Below are positions 10,186-21,595 of a stretch of DNA of 64,000 nt, in pieces. Position numbers and translations under genes: made by a program. Source of the DNA: Lepas anatifera (lineage: Eukaryota; Arthropoda; Thecostraca; Lepadidae); assembly GCA_034440635.1 (NCBI GenBank), contig JAOTON010001933.1, positions 1-64,000 of the forward strand, in the 5' to 3' direction. The notes beneath the pieces were generated by a model that was given only the letters and a program-made list of their open reading frames with translations, was not told the origin of the DNA and made no database searches. The first letter of the stretch is position 1. Each line of letters opens with the position of its first letter.

Positions 10186-12103
10186 AAATGTGTCCGTCGA
10201 CATCTAAATCTTTGATACAATTGTAATTCTTTGGTCTCTGGAGAATATAAAAACACGTAGTCTAGAAAACCGGAGAATAGCTGAATGTGATAGAGAATAA
10301 TAAGAATAATGTGAATGGAACAATAACTCTTGATATGCGTCAGAACTGGGGAACCAGAGAGCAGCCACCACGATCCTTGGATGAACTAACAAAAATATGT
10401 GCAGCCACCAAGTGTGGAACGCACCACGAACCCAAACCTGATCACTTTTTGTTTCAGGAGGAACGTTTGTTGTGTGTTGCAGGTTGGAGATGGACTGGCC
10501 ACCTCAATCCTCTGTCCGTGATGGTAGCTCTTTCTAATTTTTTTCGTATATAGATATACAAGATTTAAGAATACATTGTTTTTTATTTCAAGTTGAGTTA
10601 GTTTCTGATCAGGGCCCATCAAGAAAATATACCTCAAAATTATAGCCTGGAACAGTTCGTATTAAATAAAAAGGATTCTATAATTAATCTAAACATTGGT
10701 AGTGACAGAGTCTAAACCTAAGAAGACGCATCGCGGGTTTAAGACAAGCAAGCTGCTAGCCTCAAGAATGACATTTGTTTATGAAAATGATAAGTTTTAT
10801 TTTTAATACTTCCGAGTTCGGAAACGGTCCTTTCTCATAATAAAACAAACAATTCCAGAAGCACTTCATATAACATCATATCATTATAGAAAATAGTATA
10901 TTAACCGTTATTTTTATTAGATTGTTTATTAGATTATCTACGTTGATAAGATGTTCAATGACCAGCCTCCTCGAATCATGGTTGCAAAATGGGGCTAGTA
11001 CACTGATAAGTATTCAGGTACATCCCTTCAACAAAATTCTCATAATATAATAGGTGAACACATAAATTTTTAGTCAGAGTGCTAGGATAACCTCGAATCG
11101 AGTTCCAATATTTGAATATTCCAGTACTGAAATGCATTATTCCAGCATTCGATATCCATATTAGATCTAAATTTCAAGCCTTGGTCACACTATGACCACA
11201 AGTTTTCGCTTATTGTATTATGAGGATTCTGACGAGGGGCTGTGCCCGAATATGTGATCACAGTGTGATCACAGGCTCTATTTTGCGTCAAGAATTCGAG
11301 AGGTAAAACCATGAAACATCTTACCAATTTATAATCATGCTCCTCGGCTACGCAATGCAAAATTCATCTACTTTTAAAAACCAACAGGTATCAGTTGATC
11401 AATGAGGCTTATATTCAATCTCACAAAACATGAAAAAATATAACCTACCAGGAAATTACAAGCGAGTGATAACCCTCAGCAGGTGAGAAACGCGTGCAAC
11501 AATCAGGTCTGCGAGTTCCCAATGAGTAATCTTCCGAGTGCAACGTGGACTAGAGGATATAACTCAGTACGTCAGTGACGGATCCAGGCCAATGTTTTTT
11601 GTAGGGGGGGAGGACAGGGTCTTAAATCGTGAATACACATTTTTTAAAGGGCGGTGAAAATCGCAGAGTTTGGGAGGAAAGTAAATTTTCCCTGAACCCA
11701 CCAGTGGGTATGCAGCTCCTAGCTTCCAGTCCTTGAAGTGCACTCTAAGAAGGCTGGGAGCGAACCAAATACTGATTGTACATCAAAAGCATAACAGATT
11801 TTGCATCTGTCCACAATAAGTGCTACACGGTTTGATAAAATGTTCACAGCCATAGTCTGAGCACAGAGGTGTCACTTATTATTTTCGCCGACTTTCGCAC
11901 GTACGACCACCAACAAAATCTGACCACTTGATTTTTGACTATAAAGACCCTTCGCATTACTAGTTTTCTTACCTTTAGACTAAAAAATACTTTTAATGGC
12001 ATGTTTTACTGAGGTCCTCAGAGGATTTGCCTTTATATACGGCGATAAACACCACTTACGCAAATACATGAACGTATACTGCGGGCACATAGGCAGACGA
12101 CCG

Positions 12104-12250
12104 AGGTGCACTCAGGCAGGTTCGTGTTCAATGCAGAAAACTGCTGGCTGTGGTACTCTGCCAACTCTGGGATTCCATTGCTCGTCCTCTGAAGCTTGTA
12201 TTCCAGCAGCAGGCGTAATTTTCGATAGTCACTGTCGAGGGGCAGCACCT
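12104..12250 (-). CDS. Possible single coding exon inside the 6.3-kb element
   Basis: On the minus strand the frame LPLDSDYRKLRLLLEYKL then ELAEYHSQQFSALNTN reads like real protein. It sits between an AATCAG acceptor and a CTCG|GTCGTC possible donor. No family recognised. It could be a transposase exon or host DNA carried by the element. Confidence 0.25.
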
Positions 12251-14339
12251 GATTATTTCTGTTTTGCGTTCAGCTTGCTGGGGTAGGCTCTTCTTAAATT
12301 AGAACATATTTTCACAGCAGGAACAAATGGGACCAAATAAAGGGTACCAATAAAATATCACAAGCCCAAAATGAAAGCAAACAAGATATCACTGAATCTT
12401 GTTTTAAACATATGCAAAATATATATATTCAAGAACAAAGACATCCCCCAAAGACGATGTATAGTCTAGGTCATGGGTTTGTGGAGGAGTCGGGTGGAAC
12501 CATGCAAAATCATGCTTTTTTATAAATTATAATACATTATTTCAACACTGGCCCACAATAGCAAACAAATATTCCAAATTTCAGGTCTATGGGAGAATCG
12601 GTCTGATTGGGTTAATCCCATTCAAACTAACAAACAAAATGATCATACACAAGCTGGTCCATTGGGACGATACCTTGACGATACACAGCAGCTACAAAAG
12701 ACAGGTTTTCTAGTAAACAAATTTTCTCTTTGAAGTGACCAGCCTAATCTTTCATATATTCTTGCTATGTTCATTCATATATAGTGCTATGGCTAATCAG
12801 ACAAAAATGAACCAGAATACTTATCTACCAATCACAAAATAGTATACTGCCACTGTTGTGCTGTTACTGTTTTTCCAGCAGCACCACAGCAGGTTGCCAG
12901 CCTGTAAATCTAAGATTGGTTCTAAGATTGGTTCTCAGTGAGAGGCTATAGTCATGTCACATAGACTCAATCCAGTGTGCAAAGTATGGCATTTTCGACG
13001 AGATCTTGCCTGGGTGAGTGCCCTAGGAGACAAGAGCGAGTGGTGTGAATTTCATCGACCTGATGTGAATTTCCCAGACTGGTGCAAGGAAGGTGACACT
13101 GAAAAACAAACAAATAATGGCTGAATGGTTATAAAGACACAGGAGGGGACCTTATTACAAGTATTTGACTAATAAAAGAGGTAGCATTGCATTGTGTGGG
13201 TAGGAAAGGGTGCATTTTCCCTATGGTATATGGCAGATTGGGTGTGAATTTTTGGTGTCTGGCGGTGCAATGATTTTATGTGGCTGGTGTGACTCATCTA
13301 GCCTGCTGCCATACTTTGCAGACTGGGACTCAATGCTGCTCGCTGATTGGTGTTGACAGACGAAACGAGACCACAGCTATAATAGTGGGCCAAAATGAAT
13401 AGTTATCAATTGAGCATACAATTTGCTTTCTGGGAACTTCATGAACCTAATTAATGCAGAACAGAAACATTAAATGCATTGCCCATATTTGATAGGATTA
13501 GTGTTTGACTTAACTCACTACACTCACTACACAAAACCTCAATGGGCATTGGTGGCCAGCAAAGATGGATGGCAAAAATTCAAATTGTTTCATTAAATTT
13601 TCACGCATACATTTTTCCCTCTAAGAAAATCTCAATTGACCACATCAAAGGCTCAAAATATTATACGTACAGATAACCGACGATATGTAGATCCACGAGA
13701 CCGGAGAGGCGACAATCTCCTCGTCTGAAAAAGCACCAAAAGCTTTCTTCATGCCTCAAAAGAGACTCTTCTGGATCGCGCTGCCCGTATCTTTTTATTG
13801 TATCATTTTAGCTGCAATGCAATCATGCAATAACGAACAATTATTAATTATAATCTTTAGGGTATTCGGGCCTGACCGCAGCGCTAATTAGTGTTATAGA
13901 ATTTGTATTCATATCTCCGCGTTTGCCGCGGCTTTTGAAATGGTGAATATGGATAACTCAGCGAAAGCCGTAATGACATCACATTGATGTAAGATAAGCC
14001 CACGTGACCAGATCCTATAAGGACTGGGCTTCTGATTGGTTGATGGTATTTTTTTAAAGTCCTATATTTCTCTTTCAGAAGCGTTTTGGAAGGTTATTTT
14101 TATAGAATAAAAAATTTTTTTGACATTTTTTCATATATAAATTGATAGCCATAGCCGGGGCTACGTCATTTTATCGATACCATAAGGACTCGGTAAAGTC
14201 GTCTATAAATGTTGACTTTGAGGCCAATTTTGAGGCATTTTGAGCCTGAATTTGCAAAAATGAGAATATGACTTCTGAAACAACTTTTTGTAACCTTTTG
14301 ATCTAGCCAATAAAAATTTTTGCGACAATGTCCCTTTAA

Positions 14340-14426
14340 GCAGCCGCTCACCGTTGGCAGGCCTGGAGCGGAGCTTGGCCACGATGGTGTTGAAGATCTG
14401 GGGGAACCATCCGTTGCTGTGTCAAG
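14340..14426 (-). pseudogene. 5' part of the core exon split by the TTAA element
   Basis: Acceptor TTTTCAATTTCAG precedes the exon. The likely frame gives QIFNTIVAKLRSRPANGERL up to the TTAA. To keep that frame from the acceptor, one extra C would be needed in the C5 run at 14,400-14,404, so there is either a frameshift or a sequencing error. See 7,889-8,017 for the other half. Confidence 0.5.
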
Positions 14427-14478
14427 CTGAAATTGAAAAGTAAAACTGCCGCAACACAATGTTTGCACTTTGAATTAA

Positions 14479-15503
14479 CCCGCGCCCCACCGGGGTCCGG
14501 CGCCACCTTCGCCCCACCGGGGGGCCATCGATGGCCCCCCTCTAACTCCGAAAATATGGGCGTTAGCGCAAATCTGCAAAGTGCAATAGAAAGCTCGCGT
14601 GAATTCAGTAAGAAATTACTTCGCATGTTTTAGTGCTCAGGTCAATGGTTTGACCTCCAGAGGTCAAATTAGGTCAAGATCGGCTATTTTCACTCAAATA
14701 TGCAATGATTAAGCAAACTGGGCATAACTCTTATGTCATTAGAGCTATTGAGGCCTGGTAAAGTACATTTGATGGCAAATTGCCAGTACTTTTTCCGCTA
14801 TGTGGAACGTAAAGACCTCCCGCCAGTGGTTTGACCGCCAGAGGGCACCTCGTGACCTAATATGACCTGAGGTCACGAAAGGTCAAAAAGTGACCTTGCC
14901 GTATATCAAATGAAAGCCAGTGACGAGACAAACACGATGGTGTTTGTTTCACCGCTCTAGCTCAATTAGGTCAAAAGTTATTGTCAAAATACTGTTTTTG
15001 ACCTCTGGTGACCTTGGATGACCTTGGAAAAGTCAAAGGGCAAATATGACCCCTGGGATCCGTGAAAGGGTGTCCAAAAACGTTGTTCTGAGCAGTCTGA
15101 GTATTTGCAATCATTTTTGTGGCTTTTATATCATGAAATAGCTTTTCCCCATGCTTTGTCAATGGGAGAGGTCGCCTCGTGACCTGACCTCAGGGCACGA
15201 AATCGAAAAATCCCGGATATACACCTTGTAGACCCTGGAGGGGTCATGAAGTGTAGGAAGTGTCAAATCGATCGACTTTGAAATGTAGCTCTTACAGAGC
15301 TCTAAAGGTGAAGTGAGGTGACCTTGGTTGACCTCGTCTTGTGACCTGACCTTGGGTGACCCGGGGTAAAAAATTTCAGGGATGATGGGAAAATGATGCA
15401 GTGAGAGGTAGAGCCCTCAACTGCGGTGCTGCGCCTCGTCGTTTTTCTGCTATCCCGGAAAAACCTTAGGGGGCCATCGATGGCCCCCCCGGTGGGGCGA
15501 GGG
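14479..15503 (+). mobile_element. piggyBac-like MITE, copy 2
   Basis: Same termini, subterminal palindromes and interior as 3,802-4,831, flanked by TTAA at 14,475-14,478 and 15,504-15,507. It differs from copy 1 mainly by scattered substitutions and small indels. It lies in an intron about 50 nt upstream of a 3' splice site of the minus-strand gene. Confidence 0.85.
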
Positions 15504-15778
15504 TTAAACATATCTAATACTATCTTTGTCTGATACCTTCATGTTTGAAAAAGACACGCATACACGTATTGGCATAATATCATTAGAAAATCAATACAAA
15601 TATAGAACTGTGGTGATAGTTAATCAACAGAGCGTCACTCTGGTCTTCAAGATTCAGACGGCAGGGTATGCAATGGTTTCACTGTGCACTGGAGGAACAA
15701 TGTGGGTTCACCTTTTGAATTACAATAGTTGTCTTTGCACAGTACATGTATATGTTCAAATTATGTCTCAGTGCTCAC

Positions 15779-15895
15779 CGCCTCCTTTTTGGCCTGGCTG
15801 GTGACAATATGTCGCCAGTCAGGGCGGCTGTCTAAGCCGGAGGCTCTCAACACCTGTTCCGCCCCCGCCACGTTGGCCGCCCAGGACTGGGCGTA
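15779..15895 (-). pseudogene. Core-region exon, phase 0-0
   Basis: Acceptor GTGTTTCAG and donor GTGAGC bound 39 codons (YAQSWAANVAGAEQVLRASG, then RPDWRHIVTSQAKKEA). Clean splice sites and frame. No named motif. Confidence 0.55.
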
Positions 15896-16220
15896 CTGAA
15901 ACACAACACAAAGCATAGAAATCAGCAGAACATGTAAAAGTTTTTTTCAACGAAACCGCCGGGAACGTTCACTGTGGTTCATGCGGTATATGAGAGGACC
16001 ATTCGTGTTATTGGTTATGATACTTTTTAAGGGATAGCCATCATACAATGCTTCTGCTTTCAGTCAACGCCTTTCAATTGCACAACAAATAACCAACAAT
16101 CGAGCATGCTAGCCTCCTGAGACTTTTCATATGGAAAATATGTATCATAGTTTGCAACTATAGTATTCTCTTTCTCTCTTGGTAAAAAGTATATCTTTAC
16201 GTGTCAACAGCAAAACTTAC

Positions 16221-16368
16221 CGTGCTGGTGTGGTGGAACAGGGGATGGTCGGCGCCATCCTCTACGATGGAGGCCCCGAGGATATTTTCTGGCCGTAGGT
16301 GGCCAGGCAGGGGGGGTCACTTCCTCCTCGGGAAGCAGGCTAGCCGCCTCCCGAGATGAAACAATGGC
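16221..16368 (-). pseudogene. Core-region exon with homopolymer frameshift
   Basis: Acceptor CCGTACGCAG and donor ACG|GTAAGT. The first half reads AIVSSREAASLLPEEEV. The second half reads RPENILGASIVEDGADHPLF in a frame shifted by one. The switch coincides with a run of seven C on the minus strand (16,310-16,316). Six C would give one continuous frame ending in phase 0, as the next exon requires. Confidence 0.55.
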
Positions 16369-17085
16369 CTGCGTACGGTAGGACATGTCACCGCTGAAAA
16401 ATCTGTATAATTTCTAGTGTTTATCTTAACATCACTCTGAACCTTCTTGTAATTTTGTTCCTAGTTCCAAAGGACTAGTTTCCCTCACTCCACAATGTAA
16501 AATGCTGACGACTTAGGTAAGTATGTTTTGTTGTAACTTGCACGTCGAACAATCAGGGGCCAAAAAAGGGTTCAGTGTGTCACCATTGAAAATGTCAAAC
16601 CATAAATGTGTCACCAGCCCAGGCTGCAAAATGTGGCACGTTTTGCGTTAGTAGGATATCAATGGATGCTCCTGGACCATCCTAGTTGTTGAAAAACACT
16701 GCAAGTTCAAATTATAGGAGCCAATTTCGGCGATTTGATCCTTTATAGGTCTGGAGGAAACATGTTGGCCAATTTTTGTCACCTTGCCGACCTTGGGCTG
16801 TCACCATTCAGGATGCCAAAATGGTAGGTTTTCCGACCCCTGCGAACAATTGGCAAACGAAATGGGCTTTAACTGGGGCCTCACAGAAGTATGTTGCTCA
16901 TTTATGACCAATAAATCAATAAACCGCATGAGCAACTGCTTATAGTTTTCTACTGTATTTATGACAAGATTATATGTTTATCATTTGTATTGCTAGTTTA
17001 GCAATTAGTTGGTCACTGTCACATTTCTATAAATACATAAACGTAACAGAAATAGCAGGAACAAATCCAGATTCTTGGTGCTCAC

Positions 17086-17163
17086 CAGAATATCCTCGAA
17101 GGCGCTCTCATCGTAGGGGATGTAGAGACGCGCGACCGCCTCCTCCGTGAGGGCCCGTAGGCG
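17086..17163 (-). pseudogene. Core-region exon, 26 codons
   Basis: Acceptor TTTTTTGCAG, donor CTG|GTGAGC. Encodes RLRALTEEAVARLYIPYDES and FEDIL, phase 0 at both ends. Confidence 0.55.
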
Positions 17164-17512
17164 CTGCAAAAAAACGCGGTGATTCGTAATGTCTGCACGG
17201 GCCCGCCTACTATGTTGCTTATTTACCGGTCATAGCACTACTGATTTCTTCTGATTATGTGTTTTTAGCTACGATTCATGAACGACAATTGTTCACAATT
17301 GCGGGAAACGGCTCTCCGAAGCTTCAGCGCCGACAACGATAAGTATTTAGGCGATTTGATGACAACATCGATACGATTTTCAAACCGAATACAATTGTAC
17401 AGGGAAGCAGCGTTACATCAACGGTTACATACACTGACAAAATATAGCGCAGAAATAGCAAAAATCTGAAAAGAAAAATACCACACTGCCATCTTTAAGG
17501 ACCGAGATAATG

Positions 17513-17555
17513 TCTTGCATAGAACGCCTTAAAAAAGGCCCGTAATAAATGAATG
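17513..17555 (+). repeat. Relic of an I-element-like 3' end
   Basis: GCATAGAACGCCTTAAAAAA followed by GGCCCG and a TAAATGAATG-like tail resembles the 3' end of copies A, B and D. Fragmentary and intronic. Confidence 0.4.
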
Positions 17556-17678
17556 TCATTGTCTCAGCAGTTGTCACGCAACTTGTATGACATAACCTGT
17601 ATTTGAGCATCATGACAGTAGTGACAGTCATTTAGATGCATGTAGACCTCGAGGGCCTGCAAGAACAGGAAAACTCAC

Positions 17679-17820
17679 CACGTTCCGCAAGAACCGCTCC
17701 TCCCGCGGCGCATCATCTCCGGGATGTTGTTTCCCGCAGTGATGGAGCAGGTTCTTGCGGCCCCTTGCGCCCCGCCCGAACGGCTTGTGCCCAGGGCAGC
17801 GAGGGCAGGGAACCTCAGCA
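17679..17820 (-). pseudogene. Zinc-finger exon 2 (CxxC...HHC)
   Basis: Acceptor CTCCCGCAG and donor GTG|GTGAGT, phase 2 in and 0 out. The translation has VPCPRCPGHKPFG then RKNLLHHCGKQHP: a CxxC pair with a downstream HHC cluster, as in Cys/His fingers preceding recombinase-like cores. Confidence 0.55.
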
Positions 17821-18027
17821 CTGCGGGAGAGTCAAACGCAATGTCAAATTTGGAACAGGTCCAGTCATTTCAATGATTCTAGGTAATACTGGCTCCATCC
17901 AGGTTTCGTCGGAAATATATTGGGCTGACATTTGAAAAAATAAACAGAACAGTTTAGAAGTTGCAAAGTCATTCCGGCAGAAATTTTAACATGGTACAAT
18001 CATGCTCATATTGCTGAAGCGACTCAC

Positions 18028-18205
18028 TGCTTTGGGTTTTGGGCCACGTAGAGCCGGACGGCACCCCGGTTGATGAGGTCCCTGTAGAGCCGGAACCTCT
18101 CCCGCTCTACAGGGTCGCTGCACCTCTGGGTGTGCCGCCGGGCCGTCACGCCGTCCGGGTAGGTCCTGCCGCAGTGGCAGACCACCATCCCCTTCGGCGC
18201 AGGCT
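18028..18205 (-). pseudogene. Zinc-finger exon 1 (CxC...HxxxC)
   Basis: Acceptor CTTCTGCAG and donor CA|GTGAGT, phase 1 in and 2 out, consistent with both neighbours. MVVCHCGRTYPDGVTARRH is followed by TQRC, giving a CxC pair and an HxxxC pair. The rest is a basic amphipathic helix (ERERFRLYRDLINRG). Confidence 0.55.
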
Positions 18206-18305
18206 CTGCAGAAGGGCAGAACACGATCTCGTTATTACCCAAACATGCTTCCAGCAGGCATCTGTTGACTGAGCTCTTAGCTCACAAAAGCTTAGCTCTT
18301 AGCAC

Positions 18306-18610
18306 ACTGCGGCGGCGGGCCGGGCTGGGGCTGCGGCTGCGGCGGTGACTCCGGCTGGGGCTGCGGCTGCGGCGTTGGCACCGGCTGGGGCTGCGGCTGC
18401 GACGTTGACCCGGGCTGGGGCTGGGGCTGCGGCTGCGGCGTTGGCCCCGGCTGGGGCTGAGCCTGCGGCAGCGGGCTGGGCTGGGGCTGCGGCTGTTGTG
18501 GTGGGCCCCGCTGCTTTGTCTTTTCTTTTTCATTCCTCTTCTTCTTCTTCTTCTTCTCTTTCTTGTCGTTTTTCTGCTTTTTCTTTTTCTCTTTTTCTCA
18601 TCCAGCCCTG
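18306..18610 (+). repeat. GC-rich minisatellite plus polypyrimidine tract
   Basis: Imperfect tandem units of about 18-27 bp built on GGCTGGGGCTGCGGCTGCGG run from 18,306 to about 18,500. A CTTCTTCTT-rich tract follows to about 18,610. Translation of the minus strand gives an arginine/serine-rich frame as a by-product of the repeat. The block sits in an intron of the minus-strand gene. Confidence 0.8.
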
Positions 18611-19035
18611 TGCAGCGAAGTGATGTGTTACCGTTGATTTGTTTAGTGACCATTTCGATTGGTAAGAGCAAGTGTGGTACATCTCACTGAATCTCAAGCA
18701 GCATAATGCACCTGCTCTAGGGCTAAAGCATATGTTTTGGGGATTTTGATGGCGGGACTTATGGCCTTTGCCTCTCAATAAGTAATACCCATATACGCAT
18801 TGTAAAATTGCAATGTCATTATCTATACATACATATGGCAAATAGTACACTCTCTCCCTGGTCTCATCATCGCAGTATATTAGGACACATGTACAGGCAA
18901 ACATTCTGGTTTTAACCTTAACACTCTGATAGTTTATTTGGGACAATAAGACGAATCACGTGAATTTGTGTCTTTTCATTTTAAATGGAATTGCCATTCA
19001 CATGAACATTTTAAGAGACATGGTATACTGCGTAC

Positions 19036-19162
19036 CTTCATCCCCGGCAGCGCCCTGGTAGGACAGCTTGCGGCGGCGTTTTCTGGCCGGCGCACCAGAC
19101 TCCGCGGCTGAGGGCAGGTGACTCGGGCAAGCTGAAGCGCCGGTCGCAAGCACCTTGCCCTC
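19036..19162 (-). pseudogene. N-terminal exon with basic cluster
   Basis: Acceptor CCCGACAG and donor GAAG|GTACGC, phase 0 in and 1 out. Encodes GAPARKRRRKLSYQG, in which RKRRRK could act as a nuclear localisation signal. Confidence 0.5.
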
Positions 19163-19338
19163 CTGTCGGGCACCAAGAAGTCAAGAACACCTATGTCTGG
19201 TCAAAGTGGTTCTTGTGCGTTTTATATGTAAATGCAGCCAAGCCTTGCAAGAAATATAAAGCACGGACAAACCACAAGATTACATGAGCTGCCACAGCAG
19301 ACAGCTGAAGAAGGTGCGCAAGCAGACTGGCTACTCAC

Positions 19339-19604
19339 GTCGCGGTGGTGGCCGGCAGCCTCTGCCGCCAGCTGCTGGCGCTGCTGCCGGGCCAGCTGCC
19401 GGCTGGGGGACAGCTGGACCAGTGCCCGCTCACGGGCCGCGTTCGCCGCCCGGATGTTGCTGCTGGCCAGGCGGGCGCGGTCCTCAGCACTTCCGGCTCC
19501 CCGGAGCGGGCTGACGTACGGTCCAGCTATCCGTTTTTCGGACTCCGGACCTTCCAGCGCGACAGCCACGCAGTGCCGCCAGGGGCCTGCTGCCTGACTT
19601 GACG
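19339..19604 (-). pseudogene. N-terminal exon, Ala/Arg/Gln-rich helix
   Basis: Acceptor GGTTGCAG and donor GAC|GTGAGT. Encodes about 88 residues including NIRAANAARERALVQLSPSR and QLARQQRQQLAAEA, probably helical. Entry phase does not match the exon at 21,496-21,595, so an intermediate exon may be missing. Confidence 0.45.
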
Positions 19605-19673
19605 CTGCAACCACATGCATCACTTCATTGTACAGAAAAGTGACAGTCTTGTGTGATGCACATGATCAAATAT

Positions 19674-19674
<1 letters not shown>

Positions 19675-19732
<58 letters not shown>

Positions 19733-19734
19733 CA
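19675..19734. repeat. (TA)n microsatellite
   Basis: About 60 bp of alternating TA with two CA interruptions. Confidence 0.95.
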
Positions 19735-20589
19735 TTTCTCGCAAAGTGCTGATAACAAAAATTAATTTCTCCTACCGTACAGCTTTCCTAAATATGCTAA
19801 TCTGGGAGCCAGTAACGATTCTAGTTACTTTATTTAACCAACAGTATCTTACTATCTACCAACAGATTGGGATGAAAAGCGAAAACGGAAAAGTTATACT
19901 TTGTATTTTATTCTTTGTGTTTTTTTACACTTTTCACTTCGTGCAGTGAAGAATTTAGGCCGAAACTTTTAACCATAGGACGGCCGGAAAAGATGTATAC
20001 CTATAACGGCCACGCCGCCTTTTGACCGGTCGCAACTGAGCAATCTAACTTGGTTATGCAGGATCTGAAAGCATGCAAAAAGATCAGCGATACGCACGGC
20101 GTCAGTTATGAGGGAGGGTTCAAACCCCTGATGGCACGTGCGCGTGTCTAGCACATGGGTTTTCCCAACAATGTAGACGTGTTTTCTTTGCTCCATCTGA
20201 CGTGCAACATTCTCCTTGTGATCGCTTTGCCCCGGTGGACCACCTCAGCCTAGCTTTTCCACATCTGCACTAGAACAAGGTTTGTTTATCTCTATTCAAC
20301 ATACTTTGTCTTGTTTCCAAAGCAATATACATGTTGTTGAATTGTTACTTTGCAAATACTTACAGAGCTGCACACAGTGAACGAGTCAGATTCACAGTTT
20401 AAGAGTCAGATTCATTTATGTATCATGCCCTGCAATGAATAAGAATATTTGTATAATTAACATCGTAAAGGGCAATGGAACGGGCGTTAAGGTCTTCTGT
20501 CTTTTACGTTTATGTTATTACAACAGCCTAAACAATCAAAGGAGGCTAACAATCAAGTCAGTAAGCTAAGGATCTTTTATATGTGTATT

Positions 20590-20745
20590 GTGCAAGGCCA
20601 CTTTTCCCGGTTCTTAAGTGTATGAAAGAATTTATAGGTCAGGGTGGGTTACTTTAATGTCCCAAAGCAATGGGGAGGTTATTTCAAGTAATGAATCGCG
20701 AGGTGTTTCAACACTTGCGAGGAAATAGTAAAATCGTCAATTAGT
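20590..20745 (-). repeat. Diverged I-element-like 3' UTR, relic 1
   Basis: In plus-strand reading the order GTGCAAGGCCACTTTTCCCG, then AAAGCAATGGGGAGGTTATT and TTCAAGTAATG parallels the 3' UTR of copy B at 40,455-40,595. Divergence is high and no coding part remains. Confidence 0.6.
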
Positions 20746-20772
20746 TAAATACTTCTCATAAAACATTCTTTG

Positions 20773-20905
20773 CAAGGCACATTTATCCGACTCTAAAGAA
20801 GTATGGGGGAGAATTAAAAATGTTATATAAGGGTGGGATCTCCAAGTCATGGGGAGATTATTTCAAATAATGGGCGGCGAAATTTCTGAACACTTGCAAG
20901 TGAAT
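20773..20905 (-). repeat. Diverged I-element-like 3' UTR, relic 2
   Basis: Second diverged copy right next to relic 1 and in the same orientation: TGCAAGGCACATTTATCCG, GGGGGAGAATTA, CATGGGGAGATTATTTCAA, ACACTTGCAAGTG. The pair arose either from two insertions or from one duplication. Confidence 0.55.
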
Positions 20906-21495
20906 ACTCGTGAAATATCCACCAAGGTGGTGATAAGGCCCAATATAGGCGTAATCATATAACTTATACAAGGCCAGTAATAGCTGTACGTAATTGGGCA
21001 CACAGGTTCGATGAGTTGTGTGCAATAATGCACCCTGTTCCTAATTACGCAGCCCACGAATGCAGGCTGATTAAAAGAGTGTTGCCTAGCGATGACCACG
21101 ACAGCTGAAACCGCGATGTTTCTTGATTCGGGATTGTCCCACTTTGGAGCAAATGCGATTTATTTTTAGTTGTGCGTAACAGCAGCACTTCCCCTATCAA
21201 TTTAAAAGTTTGAAGACGCTGTTGCAAAGAACTTAAACGTTGCGATCTAGACAACGAGAATGTGTCTTACGATACACTGCACCAAACTTTGTTATGGCAT
21301 CCTACGAAATGTGTTGATAAAAAGTCACACTGCTTCCTGAGCTCCGGCAGTGAAAACAAACAATTTGTTACAGTTTTGTAGGCATTTGCTTTGCCCTGCT
21401 TTCGTGATGGGTGTCGTGAAGGCGGTGGGAGGCTCATAACAATTTCAATACCATGCAACATTCATGCAGCAATTGATTCGCGACTCGGTACTCAC

Positions 21496-21595
21496 CGCGA
21501 GGTCTCCGAAGTCCGTTCCGTCCGAGGCTCCTGCTCCTGCTCCTTCTTCTGCTCCTTCTCCTTCACCTGCTCCTTCTCATACTGCTTGCTTGATC
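21496..21595 (-). pseudogene. N-terminal exon, Lys/Glu/Gln-rich
   Basis: Acceptor AATGTTTCCAG and donor GTGAGTACC. In phase with the 23,303-23,412 exon it encodes SSKQYEKEQVKEKEQKKEQE, a charged low-complexity helix. Exit phase is 2. Confidence 0.45.

Larger units (their letters stand above)
8018..14335. mobile_element. 6.3-kb TTAA-flanked DNA transposon (composite)
   Basis: A perfect 28-bp terminal inverted repeat beginning AGGGACATTGTCGC lies at 8,018-8,045 and 14,308-14,335, with TTAA duplicated at 8,014-8,017 and 14,336-14,339. TTAA target sites with purine-starting termini fit Kolobok-type elements better than piggyBac (inference). No complete transposase is visible. The interior is mosaic: a tRNA-like sequence (8,374), a small TTAA MITE (9,356-9,754), a non-LTR ORF2 remnant (9,847-10,185) and one possible coding exon near 12,104-12,250. 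Stretches 10,200-12,000 and 12,300-14,300 are AT-rich with nothing else recognisable. It disrupts an exon of the recombinase-like gene. Confidence 0.8.

Noticed and set aside
18282..18671. Minus-strand arginine/serine-rich frame resembling an SR splicing factor
   Set aside because: The RS dipeptides are produced by a GC-rich minisatellite. There is no RNA-recognition motif, and it lies in an intron of the minus-strand gene.
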